A stretch of DNA of 14,355 bases from WRIS01 sp050945135. GTDB taxonomy: Bacteria; Actinomycetota; Coriobacteriia; Coriobacteriales; Eggerthellaceae. The position numbers and the translations under genes were made by a program. Shown here piece by piece: positions 7,378 to 14,202 of this stretch. The DNA is taken from NCBI GenBank assembly GCA_050945135.1, contig JBMNSJ010000051.1:1-14355 (forward strand), in the 5' to 3' direction. The notes beneath the pieces were generated by a model. That model made no database searches. It had not been told where the DNA came from and saw only the letters and a program-made list of their open reading frames with translations. Numbering within the stretch: the stretch's first letter is position 1; each line of letters begins with the position of its first letter.

Positions 7378-7484
7378 GTTTCTAATTACACATGCTCGCG
7401 TGACTTCGAATCGCTAGTGACCACAAGAAAAGGTTGCGAATTGAGGGATGACCGGGAGCAGAGGACTAACGAATGGAGTAAACA
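7378..7484 (+). promoter_or_regulatory. Putative rpsB 5' leader
   Basis: About 107 nt between the predicted transcription start and the rpsB ATG, with no gene. It contains two GTGAC copies (7401-7405 and 7419-7423) and a purine-rich stretch at about 7440-7478 that reads toward the ribosome binding site GGAG. rpsB leaders bind S2 for feedback control in several bacteria; a role here is inferred from position and length only. Confidence 0.35.
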
Positions 7485-8294
7485 ATGGCAAAAGTCAGTA
7501 TTGCATCATTGCTAGATGCAGGAACCCACTTCGGGCATCAAACCCGTCGCTGGAACCCCAAAATGAAACCATATATCTTTGGTAGTCGTGGGGATATCTA
7601 TATTATCGATCTCAAACAAACCCTATATGGCATGGACAAAGCCTATACGTTTGTCTCTGAGCTTGCGAAAAAGGGCGGTACCGTACTTTTCGTTGGCACC
7701 AAAAAACAGGCGCAAGAGGCTGTCGCTAACGCAGCAAATCGCTGCGGCATGCCTTATGTCAATGCACGTTGGCTTGGTGGTATGCTTACCAACTTCGTAA
7801 CCATTCGTGCTCGCGTTACACGTATGGAAGATCTTGAGGCTATGGAAGCCGATGGTCGTATGGAGGTTCTTCCTAAAAAGGAGCAAATCCTTTTGCGCAA
7901 AGAGCTCGCAAAGCTTCAAACTAACCTCAACGGTGTTCGCAACATGAAGCGCACGCCTGATGCGATTTTCGTTATCGATACCAATCGCGAGACCATTGCT
8001 ATTCATGAGGCTCGCCGCTTGAAGATCTCTGTTGTTGGTACGCTTGATACCAACTGCGATCCTGACGATGTGGATTTCGGCGTTCCAGCTAACGACGATG
8101 CAATCCGCTCAGTTGCGCTTCTTGCCGATTTCATCGCTGATGCAGTTATTGCTGGCGCAGGCGCTCCTGTTACCGTCGCCGAAATGAGCGCAGACGCTTC
8201 TGCTCCTGCTGAGGCACCTGCTGCCGAAGCCGCTCCTGCCGAGGCACCTGCCGAAGCACCAGCTGCGGAAGCCGCACCTGCAGACCAGGCATAG
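7485..8294 (+). CDS. rpsB: 30S ribosomal protein S2
   Basis: Structural protein of the small subunit, placed late in assembly and needed for S1 docking. The 269-residue protein starts MAKVSIASLLDAGTHFGHQT and carries the S2 signatures RRWNPKMKPYIFG, VLFVGTKKQAQEA, ARWLGGMLTNF and PDAIFVIDTNRE. Residues 1 to about 225 are the conserved core. The remainder, from about residue 234, is a low-complexity Ala/Pro/Glu tail built from near-repeats of APAEAPAAEA. The start follows GGAG by a normal spacing. The next gene is tsf, the usual bacterial partner, so the two are probably one transcript. Core identity is certain; the tail has no known role and could contact S1 or simply be disordered. Confidence 0.98.
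   Translation: MAKVSIASLLDAGTHFGHQTRRWNPKMKPYIFGSRGDIYIIDLKQTLYGMDKAYTFVSELAKKGGTVLFVGTKKQAQEAVANAANRCGMPYVNARWLGGMLTNFVTIRARVTRMEDLEAMEADGRMEVLPKKEQILLRKELAKLQTNLNGVRNMKRTPDAIFVIDTNRETIAIHEARRLKISVVGTLDTNCDPDDVDFGVPANDDAIRSVALLADFIADAVIAGAGAPVTVAEMSADASAPAEAPAAEAAPAEAPAEAPAAEAAPADQA
8202..8285 (+). repeat. Tandem near-repeats encoding the S2 Ala/Pro/Glu tail
   Basis: The 8202-8231 unit, coding roughly APAEAPAAEA, recurs imperfectly at 8232-8258 and 8259-8285. Third-base differences (GCTGAG/GCCGAG/GCGGAA) show that the units have diverged while keeping the amino acids, so the repeat looks older than a recent slippage event. Confidence 0.65.
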
Positions 8295-8340
8295 ATTTAC
8301 CCACCGTTGGCCTACTGAGCCAATAGTTCGAATTGCTAAT

Positions 8341-8364
8341 CTTGAGGGCTGAGAAATCCTCAAG
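8341..8364 (+). other. Hairpin in the rpsB-tsf spacer
   Basis: CTTGAGG (8341-8347) and CCTCAAG (8358-8364) form a perfect 7-bp stem with a 10-nt loop, about 22 nt before the tsf ATG and 46 nt after the rpsB stop. No T-run follows. It may attenuate, protect or mark processing of the rpsB-tsf transcript. A smaller pair, TTGGC/GCCAA, lies just upstream near 8307-8323. Confidence 0.45.
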
Positions 8365-8386
8365 CGAATATGAGAAAGGATGAACC

Positions 8387-9259
8387 ATGGCTGACGTTAC
8401 TGCTTCTATGGTCAAAGAGCTTCGCGAGTTGACCGGAGCCGGTATGATGGAATGTAAAAAGGCGCTCGTCGAGACTGAGGGCGATATCGATAAAGCGGTT
8501 GACACTCTTCGCACGGCAGGACTTGCTGCTGTAGCAAAGAAGGCTGGTCGTGCTACCAACGAGGGAACCATTAGTGCTTTGGTGTCCGACGATGGAAAAG
8601 CAGGAGCACTCGTAGAGCTTAACTGTGAAACGGATTTTGTTGGAATCAACGATAAATTTAAGGCTTATGCAAACAAGATTGCACAAGCTGTTCTTGATAA
8701 TGCCCCAGCAGATATTGATGCTTTGCGCGCTTCGTCAATTGAGGGTGAAACGGTTGATGCTATCGTTACCGATGCTATTCACACTCTTGGAGAGAACATC
8801 CAGCTTACACGCTTCGCCTATGCTTCCCAAGCTGATGGCGCAGTATCTAGCTACATTCATGGCGCTGGTAAAATTGGCGTTCTTGTTGAGTTTAAGCTCG
8901 GCGATTCGGCGGTTGCTGCAAGTGACGATTTCAAGCGTTTCGGTCGTGATATTGCGATGCAGGTAGCAGCAGCAATTCCTGTTGCTGTAAGCCGTGAGTC
9001 GGTTGACCAGGATGTTGTCGATCGTGAGATGGCAATCTATAAGGCACAAGCCGCAGAGTCAGGGAAGCCTGAAAACATTCAGGAGAAAATGGCTCAAGGT
9101 CGCATCGAGAAATTCTTCAAAGAGAACTGTCTTACCGAGCAGGAGTATGTAAAGAATCCTGATCAGAGCGTTGCTCAGTACACTGAGGAGAGCGCTAAGG
9201 CTCTTGGAACAAGCATCGAAATCGTGTCGTTTACACGATTTGTTTTGGGCGAACAGTAA
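8387..9259 (+). CDS. tsf: Translation elongation factor Ts
   Basis: Guanine nucleotide exchange factor that regenerates EF-Tu-GTP. 290 residues, normal length. The N-terminal UBA-like helical domain is clear (MVKELRELTGAGMMECKKAL, then GDIDKAVDTLR), followed by the core entry NCETDFVG, equivalent to the TDFV segment that contacts EF-Tu. A second core subdomain spans about residues 140-275, with EKMAQGRIEKFFKENCL and a final VSFTRFVLGEQ. The start is backed by GAAAGGA about 7 nt upstream of the ATG. It follows rpsB by 92 nt, with the hairpin described at 8341-8364 in the gap, and ends 73 nt before murA. No unusual features in the protein. Confidence 0.98.
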   Translation: MADVTASMVKELRELTGAGMMECKKALVETEGDIDKAVDTLRTAGLAAVAKKAGRATNEGTISALVSDDGKAGALVELNCETDFVGINDKFKAYANKIAQAVLDNAPADIDALRASSIEGETVDAIVTDAIHTLGENIQLTRFAYASQADGAVSSYIHGAGKIGVLVEFKLGDSAVAASDDFKRFGRDIAMQVAAAIPVAVSRESVDQDVVDREMAIYKAQAAESGKPENIQEKMAQGRIEKFFKENCLTEQEYVKNPDQSVAQYTEESAKALGTSIEIVSFTRFVLGEQ

Positions 9260-9284
9260 GGTTTTTCTTCGTACGCTCGTTAGG

Positions 9285-9293
9285 TGTTAGAAT
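9285..9293 (+). promoter_or_regulatory. Putative extended -10 promoter of murA
   Basis: TGTTAGAAT matches TGnTAnnnT (hexamer TAGAAT). The best 17-bp-spaced -35 is the weak TTCTTC at 9265-9270. It lies 26 nt after the tsf stop and 39 nt before the murA ATG. Confidence 0.4.
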
Positions 9294-9332
9294 TGCTTGA
9301 GAAAACACCTTGTCGTATTGAAGGAATGATGT

Positions 9333-10616
9333 ATGTCCAAAGAAGTGATTGTCGTCCAAGGGAATAGCACGCTTACCGGGGAAGTGGCGGTATCTGGTGC
9401 TAAGAATTCTGCTTTGAAGCTTATGGCTGCAGCAATTCTCGGAAAAGGCACTTCGACGATTCATAATGTTCCAAAGATTTCCGATATTTCAATTATGGCG
9501 GAAGTACTCAAACACTTGGGTGCTTCCGTTTCTCGTGATGGCCACACACTCACAATAGACACGAGCACGCTTGATTGCCAGGAAACACCTTATGAGCTTG
9601 TCACTAAGATGAGGGCTTCTATCTCGGTGCTCGGACCTTTGGTGGGACGCTTTGGTAGCGCTCGTGTGGCGATGCCTGGTGGTTGCCAAATTGGTGCACG
9701 GAAGATTGATATGCACCTTGTCGGTCTTGAAGCCCTGGGCGTAAAGTTTGAGATAGACCATGGTTATCTCGAAGCTACAACTCCTCATGGGCTCAAAGGC
9801 GTGCCGGTAGTACTCGAATTCCCGAGTGTTGGAGCAACAGAAAACCTCCTGATGGCTGCAGTTGTTGCGCAAGGCACAACAACAATCGAAAATGCAGCGC
9901 GCGAGCCCGAGATTGTTGACTTAGCCAACATGCTCAACGAGATGGGCGCGCGTATTAACGGTGCTGGAAATTCTTTTATCGAAATCGAAGGCGTTGACCT
10001 ATCCGAGCTGAAGCCCTGCGAACATACCACTGTCGGTGATCGTATTGAGGCGGGCACGCTACTCACAGGTGGAGCTCTTATGGGAGGACCTCTTACGGTT
10101 CGTGGGATTGATCCTTCATTTTTGCGAATGGCTATTATGAAGCTTGAAGCAATGGGCTGCGATGTTTCTGTTGCTGAAGACGCAATCACGGTATCTCGAA
10201 GCAATCCGTTATTGGCAACCGAAATTCAAACACTCCCACATCCTGGTTTTCCAACTGATCTTCAGGCTCAGTTTATGCTTTTGGCTTGTGTGGCTGACGG
10301 AAATTCGGTTATTACCGAAAACATCTTCGAGAATCGATTTATGTTTGCTTCAGAGCTTATGCGTATGGGTGCTGATATTATCATCGAAGGCCATCATGCG
10401 CTCGTGCGTGGTGTAAAAGGGCTGCAAGGTGCTCCTGTTTCATGTACTGATTTACGAGCCGGCGCTGCCTTGGTGTTAGCTGGTATTTACGCTGATGGCG
10501 AAACGCACATTCATGACATCGATCATATCGACCGCGGATATGAGGATTATGTTGGAAAGCTGAGCTCTTTGGGCGCCGACGTGAAAAGGCTTATCATAGA
10601 CGACTCTATTGGGTAA
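9333..10616 (+). CDS. murA: UDP-N-acetylglucosamine 1-carboxyvinyltransferase (MurA)
   Basis: Adds enolpyruvate from PEP to UDP-GlcNAc, the first committed step of peptidoglycan precursor synthesis, in the cytoplasm. 427 residues, typical length. The substrate lysine is Lys24 in SGAKNSALKL. The active-site loop reads MPGGCQIGARKID, with Cys118 at the position of the catalytic cysteine (Cys115 in E. coli) that fosfomycin alkylates, so the Cys-to-Asp type of natural resistance is absent. The segment HPGFPTDLQAQ holds the catalytic aspartate (Asp305 in E. coli), and ENIFENRFMFASEL and DLRAGAALVLAG are the usual C-terminal blocks. AAGGA lies about 7 nt before the ATG. Sixteen nucleotides separate it from the LCP gene, so the two are probably cotranscribed. 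Confidence 0.97.
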   Translation: MSKEVIVVQGNSTLTGEVAVSGAKNSALKLMAAAILGKGTSTIHNVPKISDISIMAEVLKHLGASVSRDGHTLTIDTSTLDCQETPYELVTKMRASISVLGPLVGRFGSARVAMPGGCQIGARKIDMHLVGLEALGVKFEIDHGYLEATTPHGLKGVPVVLEFPSVGATENLLMAAVVAQGTTTIENAAREPEIVDLANMLNEMGARINGAGNSFIEIEGVDLSELKPCEHTTVGDRIEAGTLLTGGALMGGPLTVRGIDPSFLRMAIMKLEAMGCDVSVAEDAITVSRSNPLLATEIQTLPHPGFPTDLQAQFMLLACVADGNSVITENIFENRFMFASELMRMGADIIIEGHHALVRGVKGLQGAPVSCTDLRAGAALVLAGIYADGETHIHDIDHIDRGYEDYVGKLSSLGADVKRLIIDDSIG

Positions 10617-10632
10617 TCAGTGAGATGAGTTA

Positions 10633-12126
10633 ATGAGTCAGAATCAGCGCAAGCCCAGGCGGGTACGAAAAAGCTCTCGAGATTACATCAGTCGTGCAAC
10701 CATTGGCTCGCATGTGACTGATGTCTCACGCTCTAGTTCTCGTAAATCCTCCACAACACATAATTTCTCGAATCCTCGAAAAAGCGCACGTGCTCAGCGA
10801 GGCATGGTGGATCAGGTCATGCCCGAAACCCGCAGTGGAGAGAGTGCTGCGGATCATTCCAAGCGGGTTCATAAATCACACTACACGGTGGCTATTAGGC
10901 GAAAATCCTATATTAAGGGTATTGCTTTTGCACTTGTAGCTCTGGTACTTATCGTAGGAATCGCAGCTGCAGTGGGCATGTTTGTCTTTGGTAATTCAAT
11001 TTCAGATCGTGTTGCCTTAAAGGATTCTGAAACAAAGGCAGCCTTGGTTAGCCCTGATAATCCGGAAGTTTCATACACGCTCATCGTGGGGGAATACTAT
11101 AAGAGCGGCACGCAATACAACGGTCCTGAAGTCTTGATATTGGCACGTCTTGACCAAGAGTTAGGACAAGTTACTCTCATGTCAATTCCGTACACGAGTC
11201 AAGTATATCTAAGCGATGGACGTGTTGGAAGAATCTGTGAAGCTCAGCTCGAGGGTGGAGATGCTGCCCTCATAAAGACGGTCTCTTCTTTTGCGGGAGT
11301 GGATATTTCGCACATTGTGAAATCTGACAACGAGCGATTCGTGCAGCTTGTTGATGCTCTTGGGGGTATCGAAGTAAATGTGGAAGAAGAGGTTGATGAC
11401 CCAAACGCTGGTTCAGTTTACATTGAAGAAGGCGTGCAAACCCTCAATGGAGAAGAGGCCTTAACGCTTAGTCGTGCTACGAATTTGTCCACGGGCGGAC
11501 AAATGCAATCAGAAAACCAATGCAAGATTCTTCTTGCACTAGCGAAAGACGTGCTGGAGGCCGATGGGTTCAGTCTCTTCACTGAAATTGACAGCATCGC
11601 CGATAAGTTTGAGACCGACTGCGATTTTTCTTCGATACAGAGTTTGGTTGAGGCATTTAAGGGAATCGAGGATTCGCACATATACGTAGCGCGCGTTCCT
11701 GGCTACTCAACGATAAGCGCAAATACCAACATACGGTATTTCGTTCCCGACGAAGCAGCTTTTGCATCAATGATGGAGCAAATGGATGCAGGCCAAGCAC
11801 CAGTTGATGTATCTAGTCAGACGCAAAGTGTAGATCCAGCAAGTTTTGATATTACTGTACGAAACGGTTCGGGAGTTGCAGGTGGTGCTACCCAAGTTGC
11901 TGAGGTTCTTACCACGCAGGGCTATCAAATCAAAGAAACCGGAAATGCAGATCAGTATGTATACGAGGAGACACTTGTGATTTATGCAGCTGATGATATG
12001 CGCAATGCGGCAGAGTCGGTAGTATCGTCGCTTGGAATAGGACGAGCTGTGCCTTCAAATAGCTTTTACACCTTTGAATCGGGAGTTTTAGTTGTTGTTG
12101 GTAAAGATTGGAAGCCGTTTAACTGA
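10633..12126 (+). CDS. LCP (LytR-CpsA-Psr) family protein with LytR_C tail; active-site residues largely missing
   Basis: LCP enzymes attach undecaprenyl-linked glycopolymers to peptidoglycan outside the membrane. The 497-residue protein has a basic, Ser/Arg-rich cytoplasmic tail (1-92), one membrane segment (about 95-120), an LCP-like domain (about 145-305) with VDALGGIEVNV and LNGEEALTLSRA, and a LytR_C domain (about 405-492, DITVRNGSGVAGGATQVAEV ...). Several LCP hallmark residues are absent: the GxDxR motif is GEYYK (153-157), the R-D of the metal site is P-E (165-166), SIPRD is SIPYT (184-188), and the GRxxRQ motif is GQMQSENQ (289-296). Only Arg281 of the paired arginines remains. By analogy with characterised LCP proteins it may not be catalytically competent. 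It follows murA by 16 nt and has only a weak ribosome binding site, so coupling to murA is likely. Confidence 0.82.
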   Translation: MSQNQRKPRRVRKSSRDYISRATIGSHVTDVSRSSSRKSSTTHNFSNPRKSARAQRGMVDQVMPETRSGESAADHSKRVHKSHYTVAIRRKSYIKGIAFALVALVLIVGIAAAVGMFVFGNSISDRVALKDSETKAALVSPDNPEVSYTLIVGEYYKSGTQYNGPEVLILARLDQELGQVTLMSIPYTSQVYLSDGRVGRICEAQLEGGDAALIKTVSSFAGVDISHIVKSDNERFVQLVDALGGIEVNVEEEVDDPNAGSVYIEEGVQTLNGEEALTLSRATNLSTGGQMQSENQCKILLALAKDVLEADGFSLFTEIDSIADKFETDCDFSSIQSLVEAFKGIEDSHIYVARVPGYSTISANTNIRYFVPDEAAFASMMEQMDAGQAPVDVSSQTQSVDPASFDITVRNGSGVAGGATQVAEVLTTQGYQIKETGNADQYVYEETLVIYAADDMRNAAESVVSSLGIGRAVPSNSFYTFESGVLVVVGKDWKPFN

Positions 12127-12146
12127 CAGGAATGAAGCACGAAGAG

Positions 12147-12167
12147 GATAGCTCTCTTTGAGCTATC
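12147..12167 (+). repeat. Perfect inverted repeat upstream of the nifU-like gene
   Basis: GATAGCTC (12147-12154) and GAGCTATC (12160-12167) are perfect complements around a 5-nt loop. The repeat lies 21 nt after the LCP stop and ends 7 nt before the extended -10 at 12174. It could be an operator covering the -35 region or the 3' hairpin of the murA-LCP transcript. No T-run follows. Confidence 0.5.
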
Positions 12168-12173
12168 GAGCTG

Positions 12174-12182
12174 TGCTACAAT
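12174..12182 (+). promoter_or_regulatory. Putative extended -10 promoter of the nifU-like unit
   Basis: TGCTACAAT has TACAAT (5 of 6 to consensus) with TG in the extended position. TTGAGC at 12158-12163 is only 13 bp away and cannot be a standard -35. Confidence 0.45.
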
Positions 12183-12208
12183 CGACAAAAATAGACGAAG
12201 GAGACCTC

Positions 12209-12442
12209 ATGGTTAACAAAGAAGATGTAGCTGCAGTACTCGATTTGATTCGCCCTAACCTTCAAGCTGATGGGGGAGACGTTTCTTTGATTGATGTTGC
12301 TGAGGATGGCACTGTTACGGTTGAACTGCAAGGCGCTTGCAAAGGTTGCCCCATGTCACAAATGACATTGACAAATGGTGTTGAGCGTATTCTGAAAGAA
12401 CGTGTCCCAGGTGTAACACGCGTTGTTCCAGCCGCTCAGTAG
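12209..12442 (+). CDS. NifU C-terminal-domain-like Fe-S scaffold/carrier
   Basis: 77 residues consisting of a single NifU-like (Nfu) domain. It has DLIRPNLQADGGDVSLIDV followed by GACKGCPMSQMTL, with the CxxC pair Cys44 and Cys47 that holds or transfers an Fe-S cluster between subunits of a dimer. No N-terminal IscU-like or A-type domain is present. I chose the ATG at 12209 because AAGGAG sits 5 nt upstream; an earlier frame-open ATG at 12158 would place coding sequence over the promoter. It is the first gene of a unit with the eight-cysteine protein, lgt and desulfoferrodoxin, which suits a role in iron handling in an anaerobe. Family is clear; which client proteins it serves cannot be told. 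Confidence 0.9.
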   Translation: MVNKEDVAAVLDLIRPNLQADGGDVSLIDVAEDGTVTVELQGACKGCPMSQMTLTNGVERILKERVPGVTRVVPAAQ

Positions 12443-12476
12443 AGAACCAATCTTGAGGATAATGGTGGTGAGCTAA

Positions 12477-12767
12477 GTGGCGTTTTGTTGGGAAATACGT
12501 GGCTGCGATGATGAGATGCAATCGCGGTGTCCGCATAATACGCCTGGTGAGCCCTGTCCTGCCGATTGCCATTTTGCGGCATGCTCGCGGGATACTCATG
12601 TAGTATCCACTGATGTCACGGTTTTACTTAATCCAGAGCTCGATTATGAAGCGGCAATCAAGCAAATTTGCCGCTTCTGTGAGTTCTTTTTAAAGAATGG
12701 ACCGCAGTTCGACAAAGATGCAGATCGAGGCGAACGAACGGGAAATCCGAATAGATTCCTTTTATAG
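12477..12767 (+). CDS. Small eight-cysteine CW-motif protein, function unknown
   Basis: 96 residues with cysteines at 4, 10, 18, 27, 31, 36, 65 and 68. The opening CWEIRGC is the CW motif of uncharacterised CW/two-CW type small proteins, and CRFCEFF (65-71) carries a CxxC pair. The N-terminal half (CxxxxxC, C-P-H, CPADCHFAAC) looks like a metal or Fe-S site; the segment 41-62 has no cysteine and includes LLNPELDYEAAIKQI. No signal peptide or membrane segment. Start is GTG with a weak GGTGAG 4 nt upstream, so the start is less certain than others. It begins 34 nt after the nifU-like gene and ends 58 nt before lgt. Proximity to an Fe-S carrier makes cluster binding a reasonable guess, not shown by homology. 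Confidence 0.75.
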   Translation: MAFCWEIRGCDDEMQSRCPHNTPGEPCPADCHFAACSRDTHVVSTDVTVLLNPELDYEAAIKQICRFCEFFLKNGPQFDKDADRGERTGNPNRFLL

Positions 12768-12825
12768 GTAAATCAAAGAACAAGAATGCTCGTGTACGCT
12801 CGTAGCAACCTCGGGAGATACTACT

Positions 12826-13668
12826 ATGCTTAATGATCTGTATCAGATGCTCGACCCGATAGCCTTTGCCTTAGGTCCTGTCGAGGTGAGGTGGTATGGG
12901 CTTGGCTATGTCATTGGCTTTATCGTTGGTGCCTATCTCATATATAGCATTGCAAGGCGCTGGAAGATCAAAGTCGACTTGGACGCTCTTTCAATCATCA
13001 TGATTTGCGTGATACTTGGCGTGATAATCGGTGCTCGATTGGGATACGTCTTATTTTATGGTAACGGGTATTACTTTACGCATCCGCTCGAAATATTCAT
13101 TCCAGTTAACGGGGGATTAAGCGGAATGAGCTTCCACGGAGGCCTCATAGGTGCGCTATTGTCGGGAATCGTCGCGGCTAAAATTACCCGAATACCTTAT
13201 CTTACCTTGGTTGACCTTGGTGTTATTGCCGCACCTATTGGAATCTTTTTGGTGCGTTGTGCTAATTTCACCAACGGAGAATTATGGGGAGCGCCTACCG
13301 ATGCAGCGTGGGGTGTTGTCTTTGGTGGATCTGCAGGAAATGAGCCTCGTCATCCCTCACAGCTCTACGAAGCCTTCCTTGAAGGGCTCGTAATTTTTAC
13401 GGTGTTGTTCATACTTTCCCGCAAGCTTCCTCCGCGTCCTCGCGGCACCTTCGCGGGTATTTTTCTCATCATGTACGGTATCTTTCGGTTTGTCATCGAA
13501 TTCGTGCGTGAGCCGGATTCTCATATAGGATATCTCTGGGGGGAATGGCTGACCATGGGTCAAGTCTTATCAACCCCGGTAATCATTGCAGGTATTGCGA
13601 TTTTGGTTTTTGCGATTGTGAAAAAGCTTCCGCAGACGGGTTTGCCAGAAAAATCGAATACTGCTTGA
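12826..13668 (+). CDS. lgt: Phosphatidylglycerol-prolipoprotein diacylglyceryl transferase (Lgt)
   Basis: Transfers diacylglycerol from phosphatidylglycerol to the lipobox cysteine of preprolipoproteins, in the plasma membrane; first step of lipoprotein maturation. 280 residues with about seven hydrophobic segments. Key blocks are RWYGLGYVIGF (22-32), GARLGYVLFYG (69-79), the MSFHGGLIGALL stretch with His104 (His103 in E. coli), the Lgt signature VRCANFTNGELWG (143-155) with Arg144, Asn147 and Asn150, RHPSQLYEA (175-183) and RFVIEFVREPD (221-231). The signature has Cys-Ala where GN is usual (R-x-GN-F-xN), otherwise intact. A GGGAG tract lies 9 nt before the ATG. It is 58 nt after the cysteine-rich gene and 36 nt before desulfoferrodoxin; the linkage to redox genes is not an obvious functional one. 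Confidence 0.96.
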   Translation: MLNDLYQMLDPIAFALGPVEVRWYGLGYVIGFIVGAYLIYSIARRWKIKVDLDALSIIMICVILGVIIGARLGYVLFYGNGYYFTHPLEIFIPVNGGLSGMSFHGGLIGALLSGIVAAKITRIPYLTLVDLGVIAAPIGIFLVRCANFTNGELWGAPTDAAWGVVFGGSAGNEPRHPSQLYEAFLEGLVIFTVLFILSRKLPPRPRGTFAGIFLIMYGIFRFVIEFVREPDSHIGYLWGEWLTMGQVLSTPVIIAGIAILVFAIVKKLPQTGLPEKSNTA

Positions 13669-13704
13669 TTTGAGTTTCTGAGGAGTATTTGAAAGGGGTT
13701 CACA

Positions 13705-14085
13705 ATGGATGTCACGTTTTATTACTGCGAGCACTGCGGAAACGTAGCCATAAAGCCTTTCGACAGCGGTGTGTCGATGGAGTGCTGTGGCGACGAGATG
13801 GAAGCACTAGTTGCTAATACCGAAGATGCAGCTCTCGAGAAGCACGTTCCGGTTATCACTATTGACGCAGGCAAGGTTCATGTTGATGTGGGAAGCGTTC
13901 CTCATCCGATGCTTGATGAGCACTACATTACTTTTGTCTGCTTGGTTACCGAAAAGGGTTATCAGATAGCGCCCCTAAAACCAGCAGATCAGCCAAGTGC
14001 AGATTTTGCCGTTGCCGAAGACGATAAAGTACTGAAGGCATACGAGTTCTGCAACATTCACGGCTTGTGGGTGGCAGAAGCATAA
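13705..14085 (+). CDS. dfx: Desulfoferrodoxin (2Fe superoxide reductase)
   Basis: Reduces superoxide to hydrogen peroxide without making oxygen, protecting anaerobes during air exposure; cytoplasmic. 126 residues. The N-terminal desulforedoxin domain has Cys8, Cys11, Cys27 and Cys28 for the rubredoxin-like Fe centre, so this is the two-iron class. The superoxide reductase domain supplies the Fe(His)4(Cys) site: His47 in EKHVPV, His67 in SVPHPM, His73 in DEHYI, and Cys116 with His119 in EFCNIHG. Glu45-Lys46, the EK pair that guides superoxide to the iron, is intact. AAAGGGG lies 6 nt before the ATG. No promoter was seen in the 36-nt gap from lgt, so it is probably read through from that gene. 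All expected ligands are present and the protein should be active. Confidence 0.96.
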   Translation: MDVTFYYCEHCGNVAIKPFDSGVSMECCGDEMEALVANTEDAALEKHVPVITIDAGKVHVDVGSVPHPMLDEHYITFVCLVTEKGYQIAPLKPADQPSADFAVAEDDKVLKAYEFCNIHGLWVAEA

Positions 14086-14087
14086 AG

Positions 14088-14132
14088 CTAGAAAAGCTGC
14101 AGGCAATAGGTCTCGTTCTTGCCTAGAAAAGC
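14088..14132 (+). repeat. Direct repeat flanking a short hairpin after dfx
   Basis: CTAGAAAAGC occurs at 14088-14097 and 14123-14132. Between them AGGCAA (14101-14106) pairs with TTGCCT (14119-14124) in a 6-bp stem. Placed directly after the dfx stop, it may shape the transcript end; no T-run follows. Confidence 0.4.
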
Positions 14133-14153
14133 GGACGAGAACACGATTTACAT

Positions 14154-14183
14154 CAGGTCATGCGGAGCATTCTGCGTGACCTG
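14154..14183 (+). repeat. 13-bp near-perfect palindrome before the 14345 gene
   Basis: The left arm 14154-14166 and right arm 14171-14183 pair over 13 bp with two G-T wobbles and a GCAT loop; the outer seven pairs (CAGGTCA/TGACCTG) are perfect. It ends 5 nt before the putative extended -10 at 14188, so it would cover the -35 region of that promoter. It could be an operator, or the 3' hairpin of the dfx transcript, though no T-run follows. Confidence 0.55.
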
Positions 14184-14187
14184 CGTA

Positions 14188-14196
14188 TGTTAGAGT
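14188..14196 (+). promoter_or_regulatory. Putative extended -10 promoter of the gene at 14345
   Basis: TGTTAGAGT matches TGnTAnnnT (hexamer TAGAGT) and closely resembles the murA element TGTTAGAAT. It would give a leader of about 140 nt. Confidence 0.35.
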
Positions 14197-14202
14197 GGTT
14201 TT

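Noticed and set aside
7300..7515. Open frame of 71 codons across the rpsB leader
   Set aside because: It overlaps the rpsB promoter, leader and start, and lacks a ribosome binding site.
8109..8649. Long minus-strand open frames opposite rpsB and tsf
   Set aside because: They are shadows of codon bias in highly expressed genes and translate into low-information Ser/Arg/Cys-rich sequence.
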